NCBI RefSeq assembly: GCF_024498135.1
Contig: NZ_JANHOH010000001.1
Coordinates: 1,488,001 to 1,552,000 of the forward strand
Length of the DNA stretch: 64,000 nucleotides
From: Mucilaginibacter aquariorum
GTDB taxonomy: Bacteria > Bacteroidota > Bacteroidia > Sphingobacteriales > Sphingobacteriaceae
Direction: 5' to 3'
How positions within the stretch are numbered: position 1 is the first letter of the stretch; each line of letters opens with the position of its first letter. The notes beneath the pieces are model-generated. The model had not been told where the DNA came from. It searched no databases and was given only the letters and a program-made list of their open reading frames with translations. The translations under genes and the position numbers were made by a program. Shown here piece after piece: positions 9,049 to 18,556 of the stretch.

Positions 9049-10137
9049 TCAGAAATCAATATTTACATCGGCGTTCCAGGCTTGGTTTAGATAGATGTTA
9101 AACTGCTGGGGGGAAGTATTTGGTGTAAACAGGTGCCCCGATAATATGGTACGTTTGTTTTTACTAAACTGTACATTATCTATACGTTTAAATGTGATCA
9201 GGTTTTGTTGACTATCAAACGCCTTTACTACTATACTAATGGGGGTAGTTATATTCATGATGTAGCCCGCTACCTTAAAGTTTGTCGTCCCAATATCGGC
9301 AGCAGTTACCTGGCGGGTAATAAAATTATAAGTGACTTCATCTTCAATATAACCTGGTTCTGCAGAGGTTTCGCTGTTAAACAAAAAAGCAGAATGATTA
9401 CCTATTGCTGCAATGCTTATACTTGATACATTGGCTGGTATCGCATCTTCAATGTTTACTTCCACCTGGCCAACCACCCTATTTATGGTTATACCATGCG
9501 CTGAGTCGCCACTGCCAACAGTAATGGTGGTTTTGCCAAAGTAAATTACCTGCGAAACGGGCCTAACATCAAGAGCCTGACTCTGGTAAACTTTTGCCTG
9601 CACAAGCGGGTAATACACTATATTCTCAAAATCCGCCCATTGGCTGTTATGATTGTTAGCTGATAGTTCGTCATCAGAACCGGTTATTACTATAGTATAA
9701 GTACCGGCTGCAAGGGAATCTGTTATTACATTATATGGATCGGTGGTCGCCCGGTATTCGAGCCCCAGGGGGTCACTTGTGCTATAATAAACCCCATCTT
9801 CATGATAATAATTATCGACGGGTGCACCGTAAAACCGTTTGATCCGCTTAATTTCGTCGCCAGCGCTGTTATAAACGATATAATAAAATTCCGTTATTGC
9901 CTGTGACAGCGAATCTACGGCGGCTGTTTTAATTTTTTTGGCCGACCTGGCCGACGCCTTTAAACTGATTGGTTTTGTTGTTTGTGAAAAACCGTCGAGT
10001 GTATAGGTTACTTTATATTTTTTGCCATTATTTGCATTACCGGCTGGTTTATCCCGCCCGGTTTGTGTTCGTATATCTTTTTTGCAGGATGCGGCCAAAA
10101 GGCTTATGGCTGCTATCGCGATTAGTATTTTTTTCAT
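9049..10137 (-). CDS. paralogous lipoprotein 1 (possibly fimbrillin-like)
   Basis: Encodes 362 residues. A lipobox (ISLLAASC) directs lipid anchoring. The body is rich in beta-strand pattern, with a central INRVVGQVEVNIEDAIP motif and a late NKRTILSGHLFTPNTSPQQF motif. These resemble positions of Mfa/FimA-type fimbrillin and anchor proteins (R-x-V-x-x-V-x-V, RTxLxGxLF), but the match is by eye and weak. It is the third of three same-direction paralogues and shares most of its length with the 10177-11265 gene. Its C-terminus (QFNIYLNQAWNADVNIDF) differs from that of the other two. Confidence 0.75.
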   Translation of the reverse strand: MKKILIAIAAISLLAASCKKDIRTQTGRDKPAGNANNGKKYKVTYTLDGFSQTTKPISLKASARSAKKIKTAAVDSLSQAITEFYYIVYNSAGDEIKRIKRFYGAPVDNYYHEDGVYYSTSDPLGLEYRATTDPYNVITDSLAAGTYTIVITGSDDELSANNHNSQWADFENIVYYPLVQAKVYQSQALDVRPVSQVIYFGKTTITVGSGDSAHGITINRVVGQVEVNIEDAIPANVSSISIAAIGNHSAFLFNSETSAEPGYIEDEVTYNFITRQVTAADIGTTNFKVAGYIMNITTPISIVVKAFDSQQNLITFKRIDNVQFSKNKRTILSGHLFTPNTSPQQFNIYLNQAWNADVNIDF

Positions 10138-10176
10138 AATATCATAATTGGATAATACGCCTCTTAAATGATTTAA

Positions 10177-11265
10177 TTAAAAGTGAATAGTGGTTACGTC
10201 AGGGTCCCAGGCCTGATTGGCAGTGATTGTAAACTGCTGGGGCGAAGTATTTGGTGTAAATAGGTGGCCTGATAATATGGTACGTTTGTTTTTACTAAAT
10301 TGTACATTATCTATACGTTTAAACGTGATCAGGTTTTGTTGACTATCAAACGCTCTTACAACTATACTAATAGGGGTAGTTGTATTCATGATGTAACCTG
10401 CTACCTTAAAGTTTGTCGTCCCAATATCAGCAGCAGTTACCTGGCGGGTAATAAAATTATAAGTAACTTCATCTTCTTCACCAGAAGCTGATTCTGCCGA
10501 AGTTTCACTGTTAAACAAAAAAGCTACATGATTACCTACGCTCGCAATGCTTATACTGGATACATTGGCCGGTATCGCATCTTCAATGTTTACTTCCACC
10601 TGGCCAACCACCCGGTTTATGCTGATACCTTGCGCTGAGTCGCTACTGCCAACGGTAATAGTGGTTTTGCCAAAGTAAATTACCTGCGAAACAGGAGTAA
10701 TATCAAGGGCATGGCTCTGATAAACTCTAGCCTGTGCAAGAGGTAAGTACAATACATGGTCATCATCCGCCCAATTACTGTCAGAATTGTTAGCTGACAG
10801 ATCGGCATCAGAACCGGTTACCACTATAGTATAAGTACCCGCTGCAAGGGAGTCTGTTATTACATTAAATGGATCGGTAGTTCGCCGGTACTCGAGCCCC
10901 GGAGTATTTGCGCCGTAATAAGCCCCGTCTTCATGATAATAATATAGGACGGGGGTTTGGTCGTAAAACCGTTTGATCCGCTTAACTTCCTCACCAGCGC
11001 TGTTGTAAACGATGTAATAATATTGCGTTACTGCCGATGACAGCGAATCTGCGGCAGCTGTTTTAATTTTTTTGGCCGACCTGGCTGACGCGCTTAAACC
11101 AATTGGTTTTGTTGTTTGTGAAAAACCGTCAAGTGTATAGGTTACCTTATATTTTTTGCCGGTATTTGCATTATTGGCTGGTTTATCTCGTCCGGTTTGT
11201 ACATCTTTTTTGCAGGATGCAGCCAAAAGGCTTATGGCTGCTATCGCGATTAGTATTTTTTTCAT
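10177..11265 (-). CDS. paralogous lipoprotein 2 (possibly fimbrillin-like)
   Basis: Encodes 362 residues and is nearly collinear with paralogue 1: identical signal and lipobox, nearly identical central SISIA and RTILSGHLF regions, and variable surface stretches around residues 100-185. The last 20 or so residues (TITANQAWDPDVTTIHF) instead match paralogue 3, and the DNA there is almost identical, so this gene is a mosaic of its neighbours. It probably belongs to a surface lipoprotein family that diversifies by recombination. Function not established. Confidence 0.75.
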   Translation of the reverse strand: MKKILIAIAAISLLAASCKKDVQTGRDKPANNANTGKKYKVTYTLDGFSQTTKPIGLSASARSAKKIKTAAADSLSSAVTQYYYIVYNSAGEEVKRIKRFYDQTPVLYYYHEDGAYYGANTPGLEYRRTTDPFNVITDSLAAGTYTIVVTGSDADLSANNSDSNWADDDHVLYLPLAQARVYQSHALDITPVSQVIYFGKTTITVGSSDSAQGISINRVVGQVEVNIEDAIPANVSSISIASVGNHVAFLFNSETSAESASGEEDEVTYNFITRQVTAADIGTTNFKVAGYIMNTTTPISIVVRAFDSQQNLITFKRIDNVQFSKNKRTILSGHLFTPNTSPQQFTITANQAWDPDVTTIHF

Positions 11266-11314
11266 AACATTATAATTAGATAATAGGTTTCTTTAATGAT
11301 CAATTAATCGGTAA

Positions 11315-12337
11315 TTAAAAGTGAACAGTAGTTACATCAGGGTCCCAGGCCTGATTGGCAGTGATTGTAAACTGCGTAGCGCCGGGTCCGGATGGGGTAA
11401 AGAGATTGCCCGACAGGATAGTCCTTGTGTTTTTATAAACCCTGACATTATTGATGGTTTTACTTGCAAGGAGATTACCCGATTGGTCATAGGCACCCAT
11501 AGTGATAGTCATAGGAGATGTTGTATTGTGAATTGAAATGGTATTAACCGGATTAAGCAGGCTTAGGCCATAATTTAACTCGTCATTACAAAAAGGCGTT
11601 TCAGTGCTAAAGGCAAAAGCCCTGTTATCATACTTTATATCGGTCTGAAGGGTGTATCCATTGGGAGGGGTATCCTTAATAATTATTTGAAGCTGCCCGG
11701 AAACCCGGTCCAAAGTAATATTTTGATTAAGCGGACCGGTACCCACCGTAATGTCGATTTTTTTGAAAAAAGCATCTATCTTAAACCCGGGCGCCGAGTA
11801 AGCCGCAGCGGAACTTAATGGTTTAAACCTGATACTATCAGGGCTAAACGGGCCAATTGCATTAACATTAAAGTCAACACCCGTAATTACAACCACTGTA
11901 TAGTTGCCAGCAGCAAGACTGTCCTGGATTGTGCCAAAACTATTTGGCCCTGTGTAAAGTCGCTTTACGCTCGGCGCAGGAGTGTAAATATATCTATACT
12001 CGTAATTTTTGTTCTCCTGATCGCCAAACCCTTGTTTAAATATCCGGCTCACCTCCTTTCCAGATGCATCATAAACCACGTAAGCATAATCTACAAATGC
12101 GTCATTAAGCGAGGTGCTGTCAGTCGCGGTCAGCTTCTTGCCGGTTGACATAAGTTTGTGTTTCCCGTTCTTTAGTGAAATGGTTGTTTGCGTTTGTTTA
12201 AATCCGGATACGTTAAAACTGACCGGGTACTTTTTTTCAGCTTTGTTGTTAATGTTTCCGGCGTTTTGGCGCTCCTTTTTACAGGAGAATAGCATGAACA
12301 GGCAAACGCATAGTAACGCAGGTAATTGACTTTTCAT
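11315..12337 (-). CDS. paralogous lipoprotein 3 (possibly fimbrillin-like)
   Basis: Encodes 340 residues with a lipobox (LCVCLFMLFSC). It follows the same plan as paralogues 1 and 2 (SFNVSGFKQTQTTISLK, DSLAAGNYTVVVITG, ITLDRVSGQLQIIIKD, NTRTILSGNLF) but is clearly more diverged except at the extreme C-terminus. As the most upstream of the three it is probably transcribed first; spacing between the genes is 39-49 bases, so an operon is plausible. Confidence 0.75.
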   Translation of the reverse strand: MKSQLPALLCVCLFMLFSCKKERQNAGNINNKAEKKYPVSFNVSGFKQTQTTISLKNGKHKLMSTGKKLTATDSTSLNDAFVDYAYVVYDASGKEVSRIFKQGFGDQENKNYEYRYIYTPAPSVKRLYTGPNSFGTIQDSLAAGNYTVVVITGVDFNVNAIGPFSPDSIRFKPLSSAAAYSAPGFKIDAFFKKIDITVGTGPLNQNITLDRVSGQLQIIIKDTPPNGYTLQTDIKYDNRAFAFSTETPFCNDELNYGLSLLNPVNTISIHNTTSPMTITMGAYDQSGNLLASKTINNVRVYKNTRTILSGNLFTPSGPGATQFTITANQAWDPDVTTVHF

Positions 12338-12644
12338 TAGATTAAAATTTAAAAGTTGATAATTAAATAAACTATATAAATTAACCAGGGGGTAGCGCTT
12401 AGCAGTTGTTTGGCATTGTCAATGCCGGGAAAAGCAATAAGTGAATAATGTATCAGGCTATTAGTGAGATGAGGATAAAGATACTGTCGTTAATAGATGT
12501 AATTAATCGTTAGTTAAAACTGTATATCAAATTGTTCTTTTGCGCACACATTACGCACTTTTGCACAATGGGAGTAATTAATAATTAAAAACAAAAAAGG
12601 CGAGTAATAAATAATTACTCGCCTTTAAGTTAAATATATGGTGG
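12338..12644. other. intergenic region holding a promoter area and a terminator
   Basis: No coding frame is evident. The right end contains the terminator of the alcohol dehydrogenase gene; the left end should contain the promoter of the three-lipoprotein operon. Nothing else is recognised. Confidence 0.5.
12595..12626. terminator. hairpin terminator after the alcohol dehydrogenase
   Basis: AAAAAGGCGAGTAAT / ATTACTCGCCTTT stem around an AAATA loop. It lies 19 bases downstream of the alcohol dehydrogenase stop (minus strand), with A/T tracts on both sides. Confidence 0.85.
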
Positions 12645-13691
12645 TTACAGCGTTGCGATATCAATAACAAAACGGTAACGCACATCGCCTTTTTCCATAC
12701 GCTCGTATGATTTGGTAATATCTTTAATATCAATGATCTCGATATCTGAAACGATATTGTTTTCGGCGCAAAAATCAAGCATTTCCTGAGTTTCGGCAAT
12801 GCCGCCAATACCAGAACCAGCCAAACTTTTACGACCACCTAATAAACTGAATGCAGCTACTTTTGCCGGTTCAGATGGTACACCCACGCAGATCATGGTA
12901 CCATCAGTCCTTAGCAGGCTTAGGTACATGTTAAAATCGTGCTCGGCAGATACGGTATCCAATATAAAATCGAAAGTACCTGTAGCAGCTTTTATTTGTT
13001 CAGGATCGCTGGTAACCACAAAGTGATGAGCGCCTAATCTTTTAGCATCTTCTTCTTTTTTAGGCGAAGTACTTAATACCGTAACATCGGCACCAAAGGC
13101 AACACCAAATTTAACAGCCATGTGGCCAAGGCCGCCTAAGCCCAATACAGCCAATTTGTGGCCTTTCCCAACTTTCCAGTGCCTTAGCGGCGAGTAGGTA
13201 GTGATACCTGCGCATAATAACGGCGCGGTAGCTGCAAGGTCAAGTTTATCTGAAATGTGCAGTACAAACTCTTCCCTAACCACTATAGTGTTGCTGTAGC
13301 CACCATATGTTGGTGTTTTGCCATCGCGCTCGTAGCTGTTATAAGTTTGTGTGCTTCCGCCGTCAAGGCAGTATTGCTCCAGGTCGTTCTTGCAGTTTTC
13401 GCAAACCTGGCAAGAATCAACCATACAACCTGTACCCGCCAAATCGCCAACCTTAAAGTTTTTTACGTGGTCGCCTACTTTAGTAACGCGGCCAACAATT
13501 TCGTGACCTGGCACCATGGGGAAGATCCCCGGGAACCAGTCGTTCTTTATCTGGTGCAGATCGGAGTGGCAAACGCCACAAAATAGTATTTCAAATTGCA
13601 CATCATGAGGGCCAACTTCGCGGCGCTCAAAATTCCATGGTGCAAGGTCTGTTTGCGGGTCTTGTGCCGCGTATCCTTTTACTGATATCAT
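12645..13691 (-). CDS. zinc-dependent NAD(P) alcohol dehydrogenase (cinnamyl-alcohol/YahK type)
   Basis: Encodes 348 residues, typical for the medium-chain family. Catalytic zinc ligands are Cys in CGVCHSDLH and His-Glu in VPGHEIVG; the structural zinc lobe is CQVCENCKNDLEQYC. The cofactor-binding motif is LGLGGLGHMAVKFG, followed by STSPKKEEDAKRLGA. It reversibly converts aldehydes and primary alcohols, most likely with NADPH; the physiological substrate is unknown. Monocistronic, ending at a clear terminator. Confidence 0.95.
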   Translation of the reverse strand: MISVKGYAAQDPQTDLAPWNFERREVGPHDVQFEILFCGVCHSDLHQIKNDWFPGIFPMVPGHEIVGRVTKVGDHVKNFKVGDLAGTGCMVDSCQVCENCKNDLEQYCLDGGSTQTYNSYERDGKTPTYGGYSNTIVVREEFVLHISDKLDLAATAPLLCAGITTYSPLRHWKVGKGHKLAVLGLGGLGHMAVKFGVAFGADVTVLSTSPKKEEDAKRLGAHHFVVTSDPEQIKAATGTFDFILDTVSAEHDFNMYLSLLRTDGTMICVGVPSEPAKVAAFSLLGGRKSLAGSGIGGIAETQEMLDFCAENNIVSDIEIIDIKDITKSYERMEKGDVRYRFVIDIATL

Positions 13692-13780
13692 GTTTTTGGG
13701 TTTTGTTTTAGTTTTCGTTATACTAATATGGTTACTTATGTCACCTAATAGTGTAATATTCCTGTAATAATCAATTGAGC

Positions 13781-14416
13781 TTAATGGAAATCCTTTATAG
13801 CCGGCATATTTATCATGTCTTCATTTAGCAGATCAACATCCTTTTTTACACCGGTTATCTGCAAGGCCACACTTAGCACATCCTGTGTTTTAAACAACTC
13901 CAACCTTTTGCTTTTCAACTTATGCTTTTTCACAACTTCTTCAAGGGCTTTCAGTTGAGCCATATCGGCGCTGTTAAAACTGATATTAAGCACCTTGCTC
14001 TTCTTCATATTCCCTATCAGGAATTCCACCTTATCTACCAATACCAAAATTACCAATGTAATAATGGTGAACACAAAGGCAAGCGAGTGGTAACCGACTC
14101 CGGTTGTCATACCGATTGCAGCTGCAGTCCATATCACCGCGGCGGTAGTTAAACCCATTACCGACATCTTATCTTTAAATATTACCCCGGCACCTATAAA
14201 ACCTATACCGGTAATAATATTAGCAGCGATGCGGTCATCCGTTCCCGTACCATGCCTTGATACAATGGTAAAAATAGTTGAACCTAAGGTGATCAGCATG
14301 ATAGTCCTGAACCCTGTCGATTTGTTTTTATACTCCCTTTCAAAGCCAATAATACCACCGCATATAACAGAGATCACCATACTGATAATATCTTTTAATT
14401 CAATTGAAAAATCCAT
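13781..14416 (-). CDS. MgtC/SapB family membrane protein
   Basis: Encodes 211 residues. The N-terminal 130 contain the MgtC pattern (VICGGIIGFEREYKNKSTGF, RTIMLITLGST, NIITGIGFIGAGVIFKD, GLTTAAVIWTAAAIGMTTG) with about four membrane helices. A cytoplasmic C-terminal domain of about 75 residues follows. The family is linked to Mg2+ limitation and to modulation of membrane transporters; it is not itself a proven Mg2+ channel. Confidence 0.92.
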   Translation of the reverse strand: MDFSIELKDIISMVISVICGGIIGFEREYKNKSTGFRTIMLITLGSTIFTIVSRHGTGTDDRIAANIITGIGFIGAGVIFKDKMSVMGLTTAAVIWTAAAIGMTTGVGYHSLAFVFTIITLVILVLVDKVEFLIGNMKKSKVLNISFNSADMAQLKALEEVVKKHKLKSKRLELFKTQDVLSVALQITGVKKDVDLLNEDMINMPAIKDFH

Positions 14417-14518
14417 ACTATCAGCAACACAAAAATTATTGAGTTGTTCGGGTTAAATTAAATGCGAAGCCTTCGCACAATACTCCTCTTCAAAGAGAAG
14501 GATATTTCATACCCCCTC

Positions 14519-15355
14519 TTAAAAGCCCGTTGAAGTGCTCAGTTCTTTCCAGGTTTCCAGGTCATGCTTAACATCATCCATTTTTTTGTAGGCGATATCA
14601 TAGGCATCCTGTCCAAGGAACAAATGCATTGGTGCTTCAGTTGCTTCGGCCACAGTGATAATGGCTGCCACGCCTTTTTCAGGATCGCCCGCCTGATTGC
14701 CATCAATGTCGTTCTGATGGGCTGCCTGTACTTCCCTGACCTCTTTGTAGGCTTGTATCTCGTGCTTTGGCACAGCTAATGAATCGGCCGCCAGGAAATT
14801 AGTCCTGAAATACCCGGGTGATACGATGGTAGCCTTTATACCGAACGATTTGATCTCGGCAGCTAACGATTCGGTAAAGCCCTGAACCGCGAACTTGGTA
14901 GCGCAATAGATACCAAAGCCCGGGAAGTTGCCGGTAAAGCCTCCAATTGATGAGATGTTAAATATATGACCTGACTTTTGCTCGCGCAGATGTGGCATTG
15001 CAGCCCGGATCACGTTTAATGAGCCAAACACGTTTACATCAAAGTTTGCGCGTGCTTCGGCGTCGGTTAATTCTTCCAATCCACCTACCAGGCCATAGCC
15101 CGCATTGTTTACCACCACGTCTATCCTGCCAAAAAGGCTAATGGTTTGGTTGATGGCATCGGTTACACTTTTTTCATCGGTAATATTCACGGCCAGCGGT
15201 AAAAAGCTTTCTGATTTGCCCACGGCACCTTCCAGATCTGCTACGTTGCGTGATGTTGCGGCTACATTGTAGCCTTTATTTAATAATTGTTTTACTAAGG
15301 AAAGCCCCAAACCTTTTGAGGCACCTGTTACAAACCATACTTTTTGATTGTTCAT
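14519..15355 (-). CDS. SDR family oxidoreductase 1
   Basis: Encodes 278 residues of classical short-chain dehydrogenase: cofactor motif TGASKGLGLSLVKQLL, NNAGYG, and active site Ser (NISSIGG) with YCATK. It is about half identical by eye to the next upstream SDR gene, so the two are likely duplicates. The upstream gap carries a GGCG-T6-GGCG element also found before the araC-like gene, hinting at a shared regulator. Substrate unknown. Confidence 0.9.
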   Translation of the reverse strand: MNNQKVWFVTGASKGLGLSLVKQLLNKGYNVAATSRNVADLEGAVGKSESFLPLAVNITDEKSVTDAINQTISLFGRIDVVVNNAGYGLVGGLEELTDAEARANFDVNVFGSLNVIRAAMPHLREQKSGHIFNISSIGGFTGNFPGFGIYCATKFAVQGFTESLAAEIKSFGIKATIVSPGYFRTNFLAADSLAVPKHEIQAYKEVREVQAAHQNDIDGNQAGDPEKGVAAIITVAEATEAPMHLFLGQDAYDIAYKKMDDVKHDLETWKELSTSTGF

Positions 15356-15461
15356 GTTGTTTATGTTTTTAAGTTAGATGATCGTTTGTGTTAAGTTATT
15401 TTGCACTTCCTGATTCCGGGCGTTTACTGGCGCTACCAAGACGTGTCAAAGACGTTTAAAA

Positions 15462-15496
15462 GGCGTTTTTTGGCGCTTTTTTGGGCGTTTTTTCAC
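15462..15496. promoter_or_regulatory. phased GGCG/T-tract element upstream of SDR 1
   Basis: GGCG TTTTTT GGCG C TTTTTT GGGCG TTTTTT: three G-C boxes separated by T6 tracts, roughly one helical turn apart, about 100 bases upstream of SDR 1. The 14-mer at 15462-15475 recurs exactly, on the opposite strand, at 17440-17453. A binding site for a regulator is an inference. Confidence 0.4.
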
Positions 15497-15548
15497 CTGA
15501 TCGCCACCTTAACAACTTGCAAATATCAAACAATAACGAGTCTGAATT

Positions 15549-16406
15549 TTAAGCGCTGTACGCCATTGACCTGCTCAGTTCCTCATTAAAACGAAACTCC
15601 TTTTCAAGCTTCTCCAGTTGTGCCATAGCGCGGTCATAAGCATCGGCACCTAATAGTAAATGTAGTGGCGGGTTTTCCTGGTAGGCAACGTTAATAATTG
15701 CTTTGGCCGCTTTTTCCGGGTCACCGGCTTGCTGGCCGTCCATTTGCAGGTACCTGTCGTGGCTTGCCCTTACTGCTTTGTAATCTTCAATTGGGTTTTT
15801 AGCTATAATTAACGATTCGGGTGTTAAAAAGCTGGTACGGAAGGCCCCAGGGGCTACAACAGTTACTTTAATGCCAAACTCACGCACATCCTCTGCCAAT
15901 ACTGTCGATAACCCTTCGATAGAGAACTTTGTAGCCGCGTAAACCGACCAGCCCGTGCCCGGTGCAAAGCCTGCTATTGACGAGATGTTGATAATATGAC
16001 CCGATTGCTGATAGCGCATATAAGGCATCACCATGCGTATCACGTTTAGCGTACCAAATACATTTACGTTAAAATTGCCGCGGGTTTCATCATCGGTTAA
16101 CTCTTCAATGCCGCCGCCAATACCGTAGCCGGCATTGTTTATAACAACATCTATGCTCCCAAAGGCTTTTTTTGTTTGATGCATAGCGCAACCTACGCTG
16201 TCCTCATTGGTCAGGTCAACCTCAAGCGGTAAAAAGTTGTCGGCGGTAGAGCCCACAGCTATCACCAGTTCGGCCAGCTTGCGTGATGTTGCTGCTACAT
16301 TTTGCCCTTGTGCCAGCAACTGCTTTACCAGGCTGAGCCCAAACCCTTTAGACGCGCCTGTAATGAACCATGTTTTTTTGTTGTTTGTAATATTGGTGTT
16401 TTGCAT
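15549..16406 (-). CDS. SDR family oxidoreductase 2
   Basis: Encodes 285 residues. Has the SDR motifs TGASKGFGLSLVKQLLAQG, NNAGYGIGGG, NISSIAG and YAATKFS. It lies directly downstream of the AraC-type regulator on the same strand and upstream of its paralogue SDR 1, a layout often seen for regulator/target groups. The protein is expected to be soluble and NAD(P)-dependent. Substrate unknown. Confidence 0.9.
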   Translation of the reverse strand: MQNTNITNNKKTWFITGASKGFGLSLVKQLLAQGQNVAATSRKLAELVIAVGSTADNFLPLEVDLTNEDSVGCAMHQTKKAFGSIDVVINNAGYGIGGGIEELTDDETRGNFNVNVFGTLNVIRMVMPYMRYQQSGHIINISSIAGFAPGTGWSVYAATKFSIEGLSTVLAEDVREFGIKVTVVAPGAFRTSFLTPESLIIAKNPIEDYKAVRASHDRYLQMDGQQAGDPEKAAKAIINVAYQENPPLHLLLGADAYDRAMAQLEKLEKEFRFNEELSRSMAYSA

Positions 16407-16470
16407 ATTACAAAATTAAAACAGAAACACACCCAAGCGTTTGCACTATTCAAACAAATGCTTACATAAT

Positions 16471-17373
16471 TCAAACAGACCTATAAGAAGATGGTGTTAT
16501 ACTGGTTTGTTTTTTAAAGAAATTATTAAAATGGGCGGGCTCTTCAAAGCCCAGGCTATAGCTAATTTCAGATACGTTCCAGTTGGTGTGTTTTAGCAAT
16601 GCCTTGGCTTCGCTGGCCAGGCGCTCTGTAATATGGTGGGTGGTGGTTTTGCCCGTAGTTTGGCGAATGGCCCTGTTCAGGTGGTTTACGTGTACAGATA
16701 ACCTATCGGCAAAATCTTTGGCCGAGCGCAGGTTGAAACGCTGCGCAGGTGTTTCTATCGGGAACTGGCGCTCCAGTAATTCGGTAAATATGGAGGTAAT
16801 ACGCGAGTTGGCATCCGGGTGTTCGTATAAGATCTCTTGCGGCTGTATCTTTAAAGCGTAGTGTACCAACTCGGTAAGGTAGTTGCGCAGCAGGTCGTAT
16901 TTAAAACGATAGTCGGAATTTATTTCGCCCAGCATCTTTTCAAAAACCTGCGCTACATACTCTTCGTGTTCGCCACTTAACGAATAGGTGGGCGTGCCAT
17001 TAGGTGCAAACATGGGCAACTCGTGTATATTACGCCGCAGCATCTCGGTAAAAAACGATTCCCTGAAGATACAGAACGCGCCTGATCGGATATTATCAGC
17101 ATGCTCAAACGTATAAGGCACTGTAGGGTTAAAGAAAACCAGCGTACAGCCATCAATTTCGATGCTTTTATCGGCATAGTGCACAATATTTTTGCCACGC
17201 ACCATGCTTATCTTATAAAAATCGCGACGGGTATAAACTATGGGCTTGGCATTGGGCGCATAACAATCCTCCAACCGGAAAACATTAAAATGCCCAATAT
17301 CCTGACTAAGGTTATCTGGTAACCAGTTAAACTTTTGCTTGTAAAAATCTTCGAGTGTTTCTGTAGCTGCCAT
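16471..17373 (-). CDS. AraC family transcriptional regulator
   Basis: Encodes 300 residues. The N-terminal part is a cupin-like sensing domain (KISMVRGKNIVHYADKSIE). The C-terminal 100 residues carry two helix-turn-helix motifs (SAKDFADRLSVHVNHLNRAI and WNVSEISYSLGFEEPAHFNN), followed by FFKKQTSITPSSYR. It probably controls the adjacent SDR genes, either as activator or in response to an aromatic or aldehyde ligand; this is inferred from position. Its own upstream region carries the GGCG/T-tract element. Confidence 0.92.
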   Translation of the reverse strand: MAATETLEDFYKQKFNWLPDNLSQDIGHFNVFRLEDCYAPNAKPIVYTRRDFYKISMVRGKNIVHYADKSIEIDGCTLVFFNPTVPYTFEHADNIRSGAFCIFRESFFTEMLRRNIHELPMFAPNGTPTYSLSGEHEEYVAQVFEKMLGEINSDYRFKYDLLRNYLTELVHYALKIQPQEILYEHPDANSRITSIFTELLERQFPIETPAQRFNLRSAKDFADRLSVHVNHLNRAIRQTTGKTTTHHITERLASEAKALLKHTNWNVSEISYSLGFEEPAHFNNFFKKQTSITPSSYRSV

Positions 17374-17418
17374 AAAGCAAAGTTACAAAATTCAAACAAA
17401 TTTTGGCAAATATAAAAA

Positions 17419-17454
17419 CGCCAAAAAACGGCCTCAGAACGCCAAAAAACGCCC
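17419..17454. promoter_or_regulatory. phased CGCC/A-tract element upstream of the araC-like gene
   Basis: CGCCAAAAAACGGCC (17419-17433) and CGCCAAAAAACGCCC (17440-17454) are tandem copies 21 bases apart. They are the reverse complement of the element at 15462. Lying between ddl and the regulator start, it could be an autoregulatory site. Confidence 0.4.
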
Positions 17455-17460
17455 TCCAAA

Positions 17461-18444
17461 CTACATCGAACCGTCTATTAACTGCCCGTAAAAGTCGGTA
17501 ACGCTCATGCCTGCTGCCCGCACCTGTTGTGGTATCAGGCTGTTTGCACTTTGGCCCGGGGTGGTGTTCACCTCAATAAAGTAGAACTCCTGCGTACCTT
17601 CCAACAAGATAAAATCAACCCGTACCATGCCGCGGCAATTTAAGCGCAGGTAAATTTGAGTTACAATTTCGGCTATTTCGCGATTCTTTTCGGCCGGCAG
17701 ATCGGCTGGTGTTATTTCTTCTGATACACCCGGGGTGTACTTGGCTTCGTAGTCGAAAAAGTCTTTTGAGCTGATGATCTCGGTAGCGGGCAGTACGGTT
17801 ATCTTTCCGTTTAAACGGGCTATGCCTATACTAAATTCGCGGCCTTTAATAAACTCCTCTATCAGTATCTGCGAATCTTCTTTAAACGCCTTTTCAATAG
17901 CCTCGTGCAAGCCGCCAACGTTGTAAACTTTGCTCATTCCTACACTGCTGCCACCATTGTTTGGCTTAATAAATAGCGGAAACTTTAGCGTTGATGCTAT
18001 GGTAGCGGTATCATGCTCATCCCTTTGGTGCAACTGGATAGACTTTGCCGCATGCAAACCGTGAATACCATTTACAATAGCTTTGGTATAAGCCTTGTTC
18101 ATGGTAATAGCCGATGTGGTAGCATCGCAGGTATTATATGGAATGCCCACCAGGTCGAAATAACTTTGCAGTTTTCCGTCCTCGCCCGGGGTGCCATGCA
18201 CGGTAATAAACGCGAAATCAAATTTTATCTTTTCGCCGTTTAAAGTAAGGCTAAAATCGTTTTTATCTATGTCTATAGTTTTCCCATCGGCTTCGTAAAC
18301 CCAGTTGTGGCGGTTTATTAATATGGTATAAACCTTGTATTTGCCGGCATCTAAACTGGCGGCAATGTTTTTAGCGCTATTTATAGATACTTCGTACTCG
18401 CCGGTAAAGCCACCGGCCAAAAGGGCTACGTTTATGGTTTTCAT
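17461..18444 (-). CDS. ddl: D-alanine--D-alanine ligase
   Basis: ATP-grasp enzyme of about 327 residues that joins two D-Ala for peptidoglycan precursors. The N-terminal ALLAGGFTGEYEVSINSAKN matches the Ddl substrate-binding start. NNGGSSVGMSKV is the nucleotide loop and EFIKGREFSIGI the following strand. The C-terminal VRVDFILLEGTQEFYFIEVNTTPG is the metal-binding motif with Glu/Asn ligands. The ATG at 18444 is preferred over an upstream TTG at 18453 because MKTINVALLAGG is the usual N-terminus. Cytoplasmic. Confidence 0.95.
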   Translation of the reverse strand: MKTINVALLAGGFTGEYEVSINSAKNIAASLDAGKYKVYTILINRHNWVYEADGKTIDIDKNDFSLTLNGEKIKFDFAFITVHGTPGEDGKLQSYFDLVGIPYNTCDATTSAITMNKAYTKAIVNGIHGLHAAKSIQLHQRDEHDTATIASTLKFPLFIKPNNGGSSVGMSKVYNVGGLHEAIEKAFKEDSQILIEEFIKGREFSIGIARLNGKITVLPATEIISSKDFFDYEAKYTPGVSEEITPADLPAEKNREIAEIVTQIYLRLNCRGMVRVDFILLEGTQEFYFIEVNTTPGQSANSLIPQQVRAAGMSVTDFYGQLIDGSM

Positions 18445-18556
18445 GATAGCCAAAGATAGTTTTTGATTTTGAATGTGGGGAATGATACCAAAAACTTCTT
18501 ACGGGGGATCAGGAGAAACGCAGAAAATAATGGATCCTACCTAAACAACTTCCATG

